Source: Lineus longissimus (Eukaryota > Nemertea > Pilidiophora > Heteronemertea > Lineidae). Taken from it: a stretch of 64,000 nucleotides of DNA. Location of the stretch: assembly GCF_910592395.1 (NCBI RefSeq), contig NC_088314.1, forward strand, positions 11,286,001 through 11,350,000, read 5' to 3'. Shown piece by piece: positions 22,906 through 34,739 of this stretch. The translations under genes and the position numbers were made by a program. How positions within the stretch are numbered: position 1 is the stretch's first letter; each line of letters starts with the position of its first letter. Below the pieces are notes generated by a model. That model was not told where the DNA came from. It saw only the letters and a list, made by a program, of their open reading frames with translations, and did not search any database.

Positions 22906-25612
22906 ATCATTAAGAGGCACAGATTATAAGCGCGCAGCAGAAAAGCCGAAAGCGAAAAGGCTTTTCTGCGAAGCGCTACTATGGTTAACGTGCATACGAT
23001 GTCATCCAATGTAAACAATGTTTCTCAAGTCCATGGATTCGTTTCAAATGGCTTAAATTTGACTTAAAATGGCCGCCAGAAGAGATAAACGCGCGAAAGT
23101 AGTAACTCGACAATTCTGAGCTCCGAGAGAGAACCACACGATTATTCTCACTGTTTTTTAATCAAACTTCAATTTCTGGGGGGTTACCCCCCGACATATG
23201 TGTTTTGATTTTTGATACTTTAGTGATAATATCCAAAAGTTGCTTAAAATGGATTTAATCCCGAAATAATGAAGCAAAAGACGGGCAGGCGTTTCGAGAA
23301 AAAAATTTTATTTTGAGATTTCAATAAACCTTTTGAACGAATTCCACACGGGCCTTGGTGGGATCCGAAGACACCTCAAGGAGGAATGTATGTTTTTATG
23401 GGGTACCATTGGTTTTGGAGATCTTCTGTTTTTTTCTAAAGAATAATCAATATTCGCTAGCAGGCTTTTTATGCTCCCAGGTATGAAGAGGGTTCTATGT
23501 TCCTCAGGTTCTTTGTTCATCAGTCTGGTGTTCCTCAAGAGTCAAGTGTCTTCAAGTCTCTTGGCCAGCAAAAACCCTTTCCAACCAATTTTTTATGCAT
23601 TAACCATTCGGCAATATGTTGGTGGGGGAAAAACCTGATCCCTAGATCCCTGACCCCTTGAATTGGTTGCCCAGGTACGACCACAAGCAATTGTCTCAAG
23701 GAAGCCACCAGTACGACCACTAGGGCGTCTTGCCAATATCATGCCAGTGAAAAGGAAGGGTAATGATGGTTGAGGGTTGCAGTTAGGGTACCATCAAAGG
23801 AGTACCTCTTCCTCGCTCTGGGTTAAACGTGTCAAAGGACTGCACCATCATGAAGATTTGGGGGTTCCACCCGAGCGCCCCAGGGTAAGCAGCTCGGAAG
23901 GACTTATTGAGAGGCCAATAGGGGGTTTGAGGGGCCTTCCCCCCAATGCACTGGCTAAAACATGTCAGAAGGACGGGGGTTGGGGGGGGGGGGGCTCTCC
24001 ATGGCGACAGTTGCGCGAGTTCAATAGAGCTTGCACTTTACATTAGAATCTGCCAGAGTCCCAGACTAAGATAGTCTGGACACCTTTCGGGGGGGGGACA
24101 TTTTCCATTTCTTTGCCGGCTATTATGACGATGGAGTTGAGTTACTGCTAATGCGATACACGGAGAAAACTGTCTATCAAAACAAAAAATTGGCGGAAGG
24201 AACTATAGCAGGGTCCCAACCAGGGGGTTTGGGGGGTTTCCCCCCAACCTAAAGGCACTGCGCGCTTACTAGGGCACTGCACTGATAATATTATGTGTTG
24301 AAAGCATTTGCTTCTTTAAGGGTATAAATACTGCAAAATGTGCATAAACCAAGAAGGGTTGTTACAACTAGTTACACTACGGACTTAGTGATAAGGCCTC
24401 GTCCCATCGCCCTTACCGGCCACTACGACAAGTCAACACTCTTGCTGATGATTCGTCATTATTGGTCGTCGCAAAAACAACGAATTGACACAGATATCAA
24501 CTAGGTCAACCAATCACGCGGTAGTCTGGCGGACACACCTCCACGACACACTTTATGTGACTTAGCATGGTGTCCCTGATGCGGCCACTAAAGACATGAT
24601 GACGTAGATTGCCACTACAAACTTGTGGTGTGAAGCTATATTGCAATAAAACTTGCAAAATATGTTTTAAATAACCTATTTTATTGATTTATGTCAAGAA
24701 AATATAATTTTGATAACTTTGAAACCTGGTGGACGCTGGTGGACGCTGTTTAGGATGTCCGGCCTATACGTATACGTTGACTTCAGAATTCACCGGCCAT
24801 CCGCATCAGGCTGCAAGTGCAACTCTGTCAGTCAGTGTCACCCAAACCAGGTCATACCAATGCTGCCAGCGATTCACAGACAACTAATTGACACTTCGAT
24901 GAGTATTTCCATCACCTCGACATCTGAAAACTTACTGATTTTGTACGGAAAGCAAGCAGTGAACGATGTAAACATTAATGGATGACGGGAATTACGGTGA
25001 TTACCTCGTTCCGAATGCTCACCATAAGCTTAGTTGCATACAGTCATACACCTGCAATACTTCATCGATCCCAGGTTGATTATCGGCTAATGTAGCATAT
25101 CATTATCACACCCCCGGATCAAACCTTACTAATCAAACCTGAAACTATCGAACTGGCACGATATTCGTTCTTTTCTTTAAATATTTGTCGATGGAATCAA
25201 ATGGAATCAAATGGAATAAATTGTTTGTGGCCGATTTGCACTACTCACATGCGTCCAAAAAATCAACATTTTGCGAATGTACTCGATTTGTTGGAACATA
25301 GTAAGCTCGTCCCCTTGTACGAATGTACGTACATATGACCATAATAAATCAATATGAATAACATATCAATATGAACAACATTGCCACGCCCCTGGAAAAG
25401 GGGCGTGGCAAAATTACATGGAAAAACGAAAAAAACAGATATATACGATGGTTTGTTGTCCAAAATCACTTCACGAGACACACCTATGATGCCAAACACA
25501 GCCAATGATGCCGATTGCGCCCGAATCGGTCAGCCCTTATGGACAAACGAGGTTATCGCAAAATGAGGTTAAAAAACCCATGCAACTTTAATGGTCACTA
25601 TAGACAGTGAGC
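22906..25612. other. No gene seen; G-run, short tandem repeat, hairpins
   Basis: Unique and repetitive non-coding sequence. A run of about 14 G lies near 23979-23993. A solo copy of the MITE end also found at 33916-33950 lies at about 24009-24045 (GAGTTCAATAGAGCTTGC). A 10-base unit ATGGAATCAA is repeated at about 25192-25215. A perfect 13-bp hairpin is at 25380-25410 (TTGCCACGCCCCT arms). Confidence 0.5.
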
Positions 25613-26127
25613 CAATTATAGAAATAGAAATAAATGAAAACTATCCCCTACCATGCCACATCAGCACATACACTTGCACCGCTATTTGCGCGGGAAGACG
25701 TGGTAGATAAATTGCTCGGCACCGGTTCCAACGCAAACGACTTCATAGAAAGAAAATTCACTTATATTCCATTGTGTATTATCCGAAGAAAACTAGCATA
25801 GGACAGAGAAATTCAGCTATTTCGTCCTGAAATCCTCCTCGCCAGATTCAATATGGCCATGTTTTTTCCAAGTAGGCCTAAAGTCATGACCTTCTTTGAT
25901 CAAAAATAGGCAAGCGTGGTTCTAGGTTGCTCAAATATTATTCGCAATCCCTTCATTAGGATTGTACAATTACCAACTAGACCTCGTATCTATTTCTGAC
26001 GACCATTGCATTGGAACCAGTGCCGAGCAATTTATCTACCACTTCTTCCCCGCAAATAGCGGTGCAAGTTTATGTGCTAATGTGGCATGGTAGGGGATTG
26101 TTTTCATTTATTTCTATTTCTATTATT
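25613..26127. repeat. Foldback element, about 125-bp inverted arms
   Basis: Arms 25613-25738 and about 26006-26127 are inverted copies with about 90 percent identity by eye (shared TAGAAATAGAAATAAATG, GCACCGCTATTTGCG, GGTAGATAAATTGCTCGGCA). They enclose about 267 unique bases. No protein is encoded. It directly abuts repeat E copy 2. Confidence 0.75.
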
Positions 26128-26132
26128 CTAAC

Positions 26133-26432
26133 TTGTATCGTTGGTTTTATCAGGTTATCATCAGGACACACGAACGTACATGCATGTACATTGTAGGTCG
26201 CCTGCATGCTTGGACATGGCCTACGTGCATTTGTACATGTACTTACACACATGATCCAGCACTTCCGGTGTTCTGCTACAGACTGACGGCAGCGCCATTG
26301 TTTCGCCGTAGACTATCATGTTTCTGGCAGACTTCTGAAGGGTGTTTCGGACATTTGCATTTCTCTCAGCCACCGTGCTTGGGCGCGGTGGTCTTTTTTT
26401 AAACATGGACGCTTCTGTTTTTGTTCATGCAG
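26133..26432 (-). repeat. Dispersed repeat E, copy 2
   Basis: Inverted copy of 22361-22650. The minus strand reads through CGAAACACCCTTCAGAAGTC to a GTAAGTACATG donor-like site near 26245. It carries a roughly 25-base insertion relative to copy 1 (GCACGGTGGCTGAGAG region). Confidence 0.6.
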
Positions 26433-26749
26433 TTCAGCTTTAAGTAAAAACGTAGAATCAGCAACTTCAACGTACAAAATACGCAATTTACGTATAAGTA
26501 TGAAGCCCTGCAGATGCAATGGTACATATTTTTAGACCAACAGTGACATGCTGTTTCTCTGTTCAATCCATTTTGAGTGTAAATAATTGCAGTGAAATAG
26601 AATGAAATACTGGATTGAATCTACTGGTTCTTCCGTTGATGGCCGAGTGAGCACTGATGTCGAATAGTCATGGGACTGTGCAAGGTCAAGTTTGCCTCAT
26701 CTCCTCTCTGTCATGACTCTGTGTTACACTAGTAAGTAGGAGTCATTTT

Positions 26750-27135
26750 CCGAATTCTTAACAGTTCAAAGGTCATAGTTAAGCCGCCAAACAGCAAATT
26801 CACGGCATTTGACCTCTATGACCTTGAAAAGTAGGTCAAATCAAAAAACTGTATACATAATATGTTATGTATCCTTGCTGGGAGTACGAACCATAACAAC
26901 TTTATCGAATATGAATCACTAATGAGCGAGATATCACACTTTCTAGGTTTTCACTTTTTGCCCCCTGGTGGCCAGGTGAAGAATAAGACCGGGCCGAAAT
27001 TCAGGGTCAAAGGTCTCTGACCAAGGGGGTCATGCATACAAAGTTTTGAGTCCATAGCCCAAGCGGTTAAGAAATGTGCCACTATTTTGAAATAGGATAT
27101 GACGACAACGACGACGACAGACACTGCGGTGTTGT
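26750..27135 (-). repeat. Family A repeat
   Basis: Contains TTTGACCTCTATGACCTTGA then AGTAGGTCAAAT (26812-26840), GCCCCCTGGTGGCCAGG, and a terminal ACGACAACGACGACGACAG stretch. The phrase at 26905-26945 is the one found at the Helitron break at 10849. Confidence 0.75.
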
Positions 27136-27576
27136 ATAGAGCCATAAACGGTGGACATTTACTTTCTGGATGGACTGTATGTGAATCATGCATCTTGAAC
27201 AAAATTAAAATCTTTATTGACATAGTTAAGGCGGACACAGACTACCATCTATCTAAAGTGTTTTAATTGATACCATTCCTTCAGGTAACTTCCATGGCAG
27301 TGTGTCTGGTCCACAAACTTTTCTTTGAAAAGTGATTTGATACCGGGGAGGTTTGCCAAGTGTTGGCCGCTGAGGGAGACTGCTCTATTTTCACCAAGCA
27401 ATTTGTTAATCTTGGCCTGTTGTTGACAGGTGTGTTGGTATCTAAACTGAGTTGGTCAATGGTAATGACATCAAAATAGGTCTATTTCTGGTGTTTTGAG
27501 TGATACCAGATTGCATTCCTGTGTCTGAAGATGCTGGCGATTCTGTATAGTGGGCATTTGGTCAGTAGTATCCTGT

Positions 27577-27840
27577 ATAATGAATAGAAGAAGAGCTCTG
27601 GCAGATACTTGTAACATATCTACGGCTGAAACCTTCAGATTCATAGAGCTTGTACAGGATCGACCAGGGATATGGGAGGTCATGTCAAAAGAATACAAGA
27701 ACAAGCATATCAAATCCCTAAATAAAATCGAAATTGCCCTTCTCTTCCTCTGGACAAGCACTGTCAGCATATCAACAGTAGCCATCTTTGTATTTTCCCT
27801 CCAGAATCATCAAGGTCAAGGGGATTTTATTCTTGGGTAG
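27577..27840 (+). CDS. MADF-like domain fragment
   Basis: The open frame contains FRFIELVQDRPGIWEVMSKE followed by YKNKHIKSLNKIEIA (about 27634-27745). This matches the start of a MADF (Adf-1 Myb/SANT-like) domain: hydrophobic-E-LV..RP.(I/L)W, then a Y-K-N/D-K run before a helix. MADF proteins are DNA-binding regulators or transposon-associated (for example Harbinger-linked) factors. After IEIA the residues stop resembling the domain, so the exon end, or decay, lies near 27745; no clean donor was identified. It could be a pseudogene fragment. Confidence 0.4.
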   Translation: MMNRRRALADTCNISTAETFRFIELVQDRPGIWEVMSKEYKNKHIKSLNKIEIALLFLWTSTVSISTVAIFVFSLQNHQGQGDFILG

Positions 27841-28059
27841 CCCACCACAGATGCATGGATTCAATTAAAATAGAGAGTTAGATGTTAGTCTGTCCGTGCA
27901 CAGTTTAGATACTTGACCAACTTGGCCACATCTGCCTTCAATACTTGGTGACCTAGAACTTTAAACAGTGTGTAGTCTGTGCCCGCCTTTAGCTAATTCA
28001 GCAGTTCTAGCATTGAAATCACCTGCAATACAGATCACAAATTTCCCGGTCAGAACAAT

Positions 28060-28232
28060 GCCATTGATTGACCACCATTTTGAACACAGGCTGAACTGAT
28101 TGGACACAGTTATAGCTTATGTCATCAAGCGGGTTTTTTTGAATTGCACAATTTCATTTTTATACTTTTAGCGCCCTCTGGCTCTGGTAATTAAAATTTG
28201 AACTATTTTGTTCAAAACATTTTTTCTATTAA
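28060..28232 (+). repeat. Left copy of a flanking tandem repeat, split by the piggyBac-type insertion
   Basis: Sequence TTTTTTTGAATTGCACAATT through AGCGCCCTCTGGCTCTGGTA to ACATTTTTTCTATTAA is repeated at 32570-32668. The left copy stops at TTAA (28229-28232), where the inserted element begins. Confidence 0.85.
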
Positions 28233-28865
28233 CCCTATAACACCTGGAGGCGCCCTATGACGCCCGCCGCCGATCCCCCTGGAGGCGCCCTATGACGCCC
28301 GCACACCCATATTCAAATTTCGCGCGCTTAGCTACCGATCTCCTTCAGAGCGCCGCCTATTATTAATCTATGAAACTTCAGATTTCAAATGCCCGGATGA
28401 ACAATGGTGGTTGCTGTAGAAGTTTTTGAGATATTTGACGATTAAGTTTTTGTTTCTCTTCAAGCCAGTAAATTCAGGTTGGACATTTGAATTACTGAAA
28501 TGGATCGTTTGTTTGATTTCGATTTGGATGTACCCTATCTAATAGGGAATTTCATCTTCTTTTAAATAAACGGGACTTATAATACATTATTTGGAAGTTC
28601 ACCTATGTCATTTTGTAAAAATAGCATCGCAAAGCGAGCATAACCCCTCAGCCTATTAAGGTTGAACTGAGATAATGGTGAAGTTGGCTTAGTGGAGTGG
28701 CTAGTTTGCATATGGAAATTAAAAATTGTGGAAACCTATTTTGAGGATGTGAGCGTGGCGGCCATATTGAATTTCGAATCGCGCTGATTTTCAAAAGGAA
28801 CCTTCCCTTTACAAAACTGCATTAGGCCTACACTCACTAAAAATTGATTCCATCCTCCAAGCCGT

Positions 28866-31281
28866 TCTCCTCGAAATTGACGGAAACCGATTTCAAGCAC
28901 GTTGCCCTGGTGACCATATTGAGAATCAGAACGAGCCTGTTTTCGAAAGGAACCTCGCTCTAGTCACCCCCAACGTACATACCAATGAAATGGCCAGGGC
29001 CATTGTGCTCACCTCATGTGGAGGAAAGATGGATAAAGAGCATGGTATTGTGTCATGTAGTGTTAGGTTTGATGTAGGTCCAAGCAATTACAATTTCCCC
29101 AAAACGGCCAATTTACAGTACATTCGACCTCTGTGACCTTGAAAAGTAGGTCAAATCAAAGAAGACCCGGGTGACACATTGAATGGTTGTTAGAATTAGA
29201 TGTACCTATGATATAAAATTGGTGCCAATCGGGCAAGTCATTACTAGGAATAATGGCATTTTGAAGAATTTAGGATTTGGCCCCCTCCCTGGAGGCCAAA
29301 CGGCAAATCAGATCGCACCAAACTTCAGTACCTGAGATCACCTGACCAAGGGGTACATGTGTACTTAATTTGTGATCAATAGTCATTGCAGTTAAGAAAC
29401 GTGCCATAGTTACGGCCTGACGGCCAATTTACGCCATTTGACCTCTGTGACCTTGACAAGAAGGTCAAATTAAAAACCTGTGTGACATATACTGTATGGT
29501 GGTTAGATGTACCCATGATATCAAATTGGTGGCAATCGGGCAAGAAGTTAAGGAATAATCACATTTTTAAGGTTTTTGGATTTTGCCCCCTGGTGGTCAA
29601 GTGGTGAATCATATTGGACCAAACTTCGGTCCCTGAGATCACCTGACTAAGGGGTAAATGTGTACCAAATTTGGTATCAATAGTCATTGCAGTTTAGAAA
29701 CGTGCCATCGTTACATCCTAACGGCCAATTTACACCATTTGACCTCTGTGACCTTGAAAAGGAGGTCAAATCAAAAACCCGGAGGATATATGATGCACCT
29801 TTGCTAGAAGTACCTACCATATTTTTTTCAAAATTTCCCGACTACTATTGAGGGAGATATTGCATATTTTCACTTTTAACGTTTGGCCCCCTGGTGGCCA
29901 AACCATGAAACGAATCGGACCGAAACTTGGTCTCCAAGGTGTCATTACATAAGGGTACATGTGTACCAAGTTTCAACTCAATAGCTCTAACAGTTACGAA
30001 ACGTGCCCTGCTAACGGACGACGGACGACGACGACGACGACGACGACGACGGACGACGGACGCCACGGTATGGGATAAGCTCACCTCTGCTAAGAGGTGA
30101 GCTAAAAATGAATTTGATCGGACAAAGGGTTCGCCTCGAAATTGACGGAAACCGATTTCAAGCAAGCCGCCCTAGTGGCCATATTGATAATCGGAACGCG
30201 CCCGTTTTCGAAAGGAGCCTCGCTCTAGTCACCCTCAACGTACATACCAATGAAATGGCCAGGGCCATTGTGCTCACCTCATGTGGAGGAAAGATGGATT
30301 AAGAGCATGGTATTGTGTCATGTAGTGTTAGGTTTGATGTAGGTCCAAGCAATTACAATTTCCCCAAAATGGCCAATTTACAGTACATTCGACCTCTGTG
30401 ACCTTGAAAAGTAGGTCAAATCAAAAAAGATCCGGGTGACACATTGAATGGTTGTTAGAATTAGATGTACTTATGATATAAAATTGGTGCCAATCCGGCA
30501 AGTAATTACTAGGAATAATGGCATTTTGAAGAATTTAGGATTTGACCCCCTCCCTGGAGGCCAAACGGCAAATCAGATCGCGCCAAACTTCAGTACCTGA
30601 GATAACCTGACCAAGGGGTACATGTGTACTTAATTTGTGATCAATAGTCATTGCAGTTAAGAAACGTGCCATAGTTACGGCCTGACGGCCAATTTACGCC
30701 ATTTGACCTCTGTGACCTTGACAAAAATCAAAAACCTGTGTGACGTATACTGTATGGTGGTTAGATGTACCCATGATATCAAATTGGTGGCAATCTGGCA
30801 AGAAGTTAAGGAATAATCACATTTTTAAGGTTTTTGGATTTTGCCCCCTGGTGGTCAAGTGGTGAATCATATTGGACCAAACTTCGGTCCCTGAGATCAC
30901 CTGACTAAGGGGTAAATGTGTACGAAATTTGGAATCAATAGTCATTGCAGTTAAGAAACGTGCCATAGTTACGGCCTAACGGCCAATTTACACCATTTGA
31001 CCTCTGTGACCTTGAAAAGGAGGTCAAATCAAAAACCCGGAGGATATATGATGCACCTTTGCTAGAAGTACCTAAAATATTTTTTTCAAAATTTCCCGAC
31101 TACTATTAAGGGAGATATTGCATATTTTCACTTTTAACTTTTGGCCCCCTGGTGGCCAAACCATGAAACGAATCGGACCGAAACTTGGTCTCCAAGGTGT
31201 CATTACATAAGGGTACATGTGTACCAAGTTTCAACTCAATAGCTCTAACAGTTACGAAACGTGCCCTGCTAACGGACGACG

Positions 31282-31340
<59 letters not shown>

Positions 31341-31413
31341 ACGACGGACGCCACGGTATGGGATAAGCTCACCTCTGTTAAGAGGTGAGCTAAAAATGAA
31401 TTTAATCAGACGG
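28866..31413. repeat. Two tandem copies of a 1.27-kb compound unit
   Basis: Copy 1 is about 28866-30130 and copy 2 about 30131-31413; a third begins at 31414 and breaks off near 31530. Each unit opens with a family B phrase (CTCGAAATTGACGGAAACCG), continues with GGCCAGGGCCATTGTGCTCA, then three family A modules, and ends with (GAC)n and the hairpin AGCTCACCTCTGYTAAGAGG. Copies are nearly identical by eye, implying recent duplication. A 1.17-kb single unit lies inverted at 51690-52862. Confidence 0.85.
31271..31342. repeat. (GAC)n microsatellite
   Basis: About 24 GAC units just before the terminal hairpin of the second 1.27-kb copy; the first copy has a shorter tract at 30014-30058, and the inverse tract is at 51737-51835. 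Translations through it give poly-Arg, poly-Asp or poly-Thr and are artefacts. Confidence 0.9.
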
Positions 31414-31535
31414 TTCTCCTCGAAATTGACGGAAACCGATTTCAAGCATGCCGCCCTGTGAGCATATTGACAATCAGAACGAGCCGGTTTTCAAAAGGAA
31501 CCTTCCTCTAGTCATCCCCAACGCACATACCAAAA

Positions 31536-32345
31536 AAATCATCATTTTAGCTAGCATAATTCCTGAGATATAGCCGAAAGTAGTTTTTCGCATGAAGCGC
31601 CCCCTGGGGCCAAGTGTAGGTTGAAAACCGTCGAAACTGCCAAAACGCACAATGGTACCATAAAGACCTTCAAACCACCCAGAGATGAAATGCCTAGCAT
31701 TTATGGTTATGATATATGCTCCGGAAACCACTGATGGTCAATTTACGCTACTTGACCCTTGTGACCTTGAAAAGTAGGTCAAATCAAAAACCCGGGTATT
31801 ATGTGATGTAGTCTCATGAGTACTGTCCTCAGTAAAAAATATCATGATTCAAGCTAGCATAATTCATGAGATATAGCCAAAAGTAGTTTTTGCGCATAAA
31901 GCGCCCCCTTGGGCCGAGTGTAGGTCGAAAACCGTCAAAACTGCCAAAAGGCACAATGGTACCATAACACTTCAAACCACCAAAGATGAAATGCCCAGCA
32001 TTTATGGTTACGGATATATGCTCCGGAAACCACTGATGGTCAATTTACGCTACTTGATCCCTGTGACCTTGAAAAGTAGGTCAAATCAAAAACCCGGGTA
32101 TTATGTGATGTAGTCTCATGTTTACTGTCCTCAGTAAAAATATCATGATTCTAGCTAGCATAATTCATGAGATATAGCCAAAAGTAGTTTTTTGCATGAA
32201 GCGCCCCCTGGGGCCAAGTGTAGGTCGAAAACCGTCAAAACTGCCAAAAGGCACAATGGTACCATAAGACCTTCAAACCACCCAGAGATGAAATGGCCAG
32301 CATTTATGTTTACGGATATATGCTCCGGAAACGAGATCAACGGAC
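31536..32345. repeat. Three tandem units of about 300 bp
   Basis: Units begin near 31536, 31836 and 32137 with CTAGCATAATTCMTGAGATA, continue through GCGCCCCCTKGGGCC, ATATGCTCCGGAAACCA and an AGGTCA block. The third ends in a GACAGACGGACCGACAGACG tract and GGGCTGAGGGGTAA. Confidence 0.85.
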
Positions 32346-32515
32346 AGACGGACCGACAGACGGCAAACGCCTCGAAAATACCCCTCTAGCCTTTATGGGC
32401 TGAGGGGTAAAAAACTGGACCCATCGCAAAAAATTTGATTTCCAGGTAAAATCACGTCGGGGCCTAGTGGAATAAGCACTTGCGCTGGCAGTGGCTCTAG
32501 GTGTTATAGGGTTAA

Positions 32516-32690
32516 TCACTGAACTGATTTCAAACTTTGACCACAGGTCACAGAGATACATGACATCAAGTGGGTTTTTTTGAATTGCACAATTTGATTT
32601 TTATACTTTTAGCGCCCTCTGGCTCTGGTAATAAAAATTTGAACTATTTTGTACAAAACATTTTTTCTATTAATCACTGAACTGATTTCA
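32516..32690 (+). repeat. Right tandem copy holding the empty insertion site
   Basis: Begins directly after the right TTAA of the 4.3-kb element and repeats the left flank. At about 32664-32668 it keeps CTATTAATCACTG, the uninterrupted version of the insertion site. Confidence 0.8.
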
Positions 32691-32985
32691 AACATTGACC
32701 ACAGGTCAAAGAGATTCAGATATTCACCGAGATTCAGTCGACGCCACCTGGTGAGCTATGTAGGTCAGATCGAGGTGATTTTTGGTTTCTGATCAGAGGT
32801 TGGCGAGTGTTACTCGATCATCAAGTTTCATAACTCCGACTATTACGATTACAAAACATCGGGCATAAAACCAAAAGGTTGGACAGGCGATGGACCGTCT
32901 GACCGACTAGCTGACATACGCATGCCACTTGAATAGCTATAAGACTAGCTCCACTGACCTTTGGTCAGGCGAGGTAAAAAAGGTA
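32691..32985 (+). repeat. Family C-like repeat with hairpin end
   Basis: Has the same design as 2833-3212: a middle with GTAGGTCAGATCGAGGTGAT, a GGACAGGCGATGGACCGTCTG tract, and a terminal hairpin around CACTGACCTTTGGTCAG followed by TAAAAAA. Confidence 0.55.
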
Positions 32986-33505
32986 CGGGAGAAATGCTGT
33001 ACGAAGACAATAAAACTTGCTACGTGTGGCTTCGAGTAACGGTAATTGTGTGCTCATGCGCAAAAGGCCTCCTGTGCCTTTAGCCTTTTGACCTAGGGAT
33101 ACCGGTCCCGTATGGTCTCTAGCAAGAAAGAGCCAAGATAAAAATATTCAAGCAGTACTCAAGTTGTCCATGTCTTCCAATGTGCATGATATTGATATTT
33201 TGAACGCTTTGGTGACAGGTGAGGATTTGATTTAAAACATTACTTTCATGTCATCGTAAACTTACGCTGCCTGGGAAAAGGCCTTTTCAAAGACAAAGTG
33301 GCTGAAAATTATTTTCGCAAGCCGTCTAGGCCTATAAAAGTAAAAAGGTATGGCCGTACCAATAAATTTTGCCACGTGTGGCTAGAGTCGTAGAGAATAC
33401 AGGAATTTGTGTGCAGATGTGCAACAGAACTTGAGTAGGCCTACCTTAATAGCATTCTGACCTAGGAATACGGCTCACGTACCTCTAGACAGTGAAAACG
33501 TTTTA
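32986..33505. repeat. Diverged tandem duplication
   Basis: 32986-33130 and about 33345-33500 share order and phrases (CTACGTGTGGCT / CCACGTGTGGCT, ATTGTGTGC / ATTTGTGTGC, TTTTGACCTAGGGATAC / TCTGACCTAGGAATAC). There is no coding signal. Confidence 0.5.
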
Positions 33506-33530
33506 TGTTTCTTGACCGACTACTTATTAA

Positions 33531-34378
33531 CTCACACAACGTAGTGAGTGTAAACTGTAATGGTTACGTATGTATAACACTGTATGAAAAGTGTAAACAA
33601 AATTCATATATCCATCATGCATGTCATGTCCATCGAATCTGAAAAAATGTGTGCAGACCCATGACAATTCTGGTTCCGGTACAGTTTTGTCGCATTCCAT
33701 ATGGGCCGCGCGTTGGCCGATCCTGCATTCATGACACGTTGCACCCACAGTTACGACGTCGGACGTGAATCCCATTGTTGCCTTCCTCTTGACGCAATTA
33801 TTTCATGACGTCATGAGCCATTGACCATTCACACAAGTAGATTTATTCACACCAGCGCCACTGAAGTGCGGGTGTGGGACATCATGTATTTAAAAATCGT
33901 CTGCTAGGACATACGGTTGTGTGAGTTCACTAGAGCTTGCTCTTTACATATTATTCTAATCACTCACACAACGTAGTGAGTGTAAACTGTAATGGTTACG
34001 TATGTATACACTCTACGTAAAGTGTAAACAAAATTCATATCCATCATGTCCATCAAATCTGAAAAAATTTGTGCAGACTCATGACAATTCTGGTTCCGGT
34101 ACAGTTTTGTCACATTCCATATGGGCCACGCGTTGGCCGATCCTGCATTCATGACGCGCCGCACCCACAGTTACGACGTCGGACGTGAATCCCATTGTTT
34201 CCTTCCTCATGACGCTATTATTTCATGACGTCATGAGCCATTGACCATTCACACAAGTAGATTTATTCACACCGGCGCCACTGAAGTGCGTGTGTGGGAC
34301 ATCCTGTATTTAGAAATCGTCTGCTAGGACATACAGTTGTGCGAGTTCACTAGAGCTTGCTCTTTCTTTACATAAAAT
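33531..34378. repeat. Two tandem MITE copies with CTCACACAAC ends
   Basis: Copy 1 (33531-33925) starts CTCACACAAC and ends GTTGTGTGAG. Copy 2 (33963-34345) has the same ends with one change. Both are followed by TTCACTAGAGCTTGCTCTTT, so the flank was duplicated too. Identity is about 93 percent by eye. Each carries a perfect CRE palindrome TGACGTCA (33806-33813, 34226-34233). No ORF is conserved between copies. Confidence 0.8.
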
Positions 34379-34739
34379 ATACTGAAACCGACTTGTTTCC
34401 TTTAAAGAACCAATAGTTGGGTTCAGTCTGGCGTTTTTTTGGTCAGGTATTAGTGTGACCGGTTCAGGATGACCCCCAGCTAGGCAGTGTGGTGTGGCTC
34501 TTGTGTGAGAGTGACGTGTTTACAAGTCCATGAAGCTAACATTATTGTCGTGATCATAACAAGTGGAAGTCAAAAGAAAAGCACTTTTCTTTTACAACCA
34601 ACAAAACCTGAAAATCAATAGTGCACCGGCGTATTGAAATACAAGTCTGACTTACAACATTAATTGATTAAGGATAGGAATCTCATCCTTTCTTTCTTGA
34701 GCAAATTGGTCGTAAACCAAAGCAAAAATCATTTATGCT

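Larger units (their letters stand above)
28233..32511. mobile_element. Nonautonomous piggyBac-type composite element with TTAA duplication
   Basis: The left end reads CCCTATAACACCTGGAG and the right end, reversed, reads CCCTATAACACCTAGAG. TTAA flanks both (28229-28232, 32512-32515). A 13-bp perfect terminal inverted repeat starting CCCT with a TTAA duplication is the piggyBac signature. A neighbouring copy of the flank (32516-32690) shows the uninterrupted TTAA site, which supports precise insertion. No transposase is encoded. The 4279-bp interior is filled with nested repeats. A second inner inverted pair, ACCCCTCAGCCYAT near 28643 and 32397-32408, suggests another element nested inside. Confidence 0.85.

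Noticed and set aside
31106-31388. ORFs with long Arg runs on both strands
   Set aside because: They are translations of the (GAC)n tract in family A; the same tract gives poly-Asp or poly-Thr in other copies.
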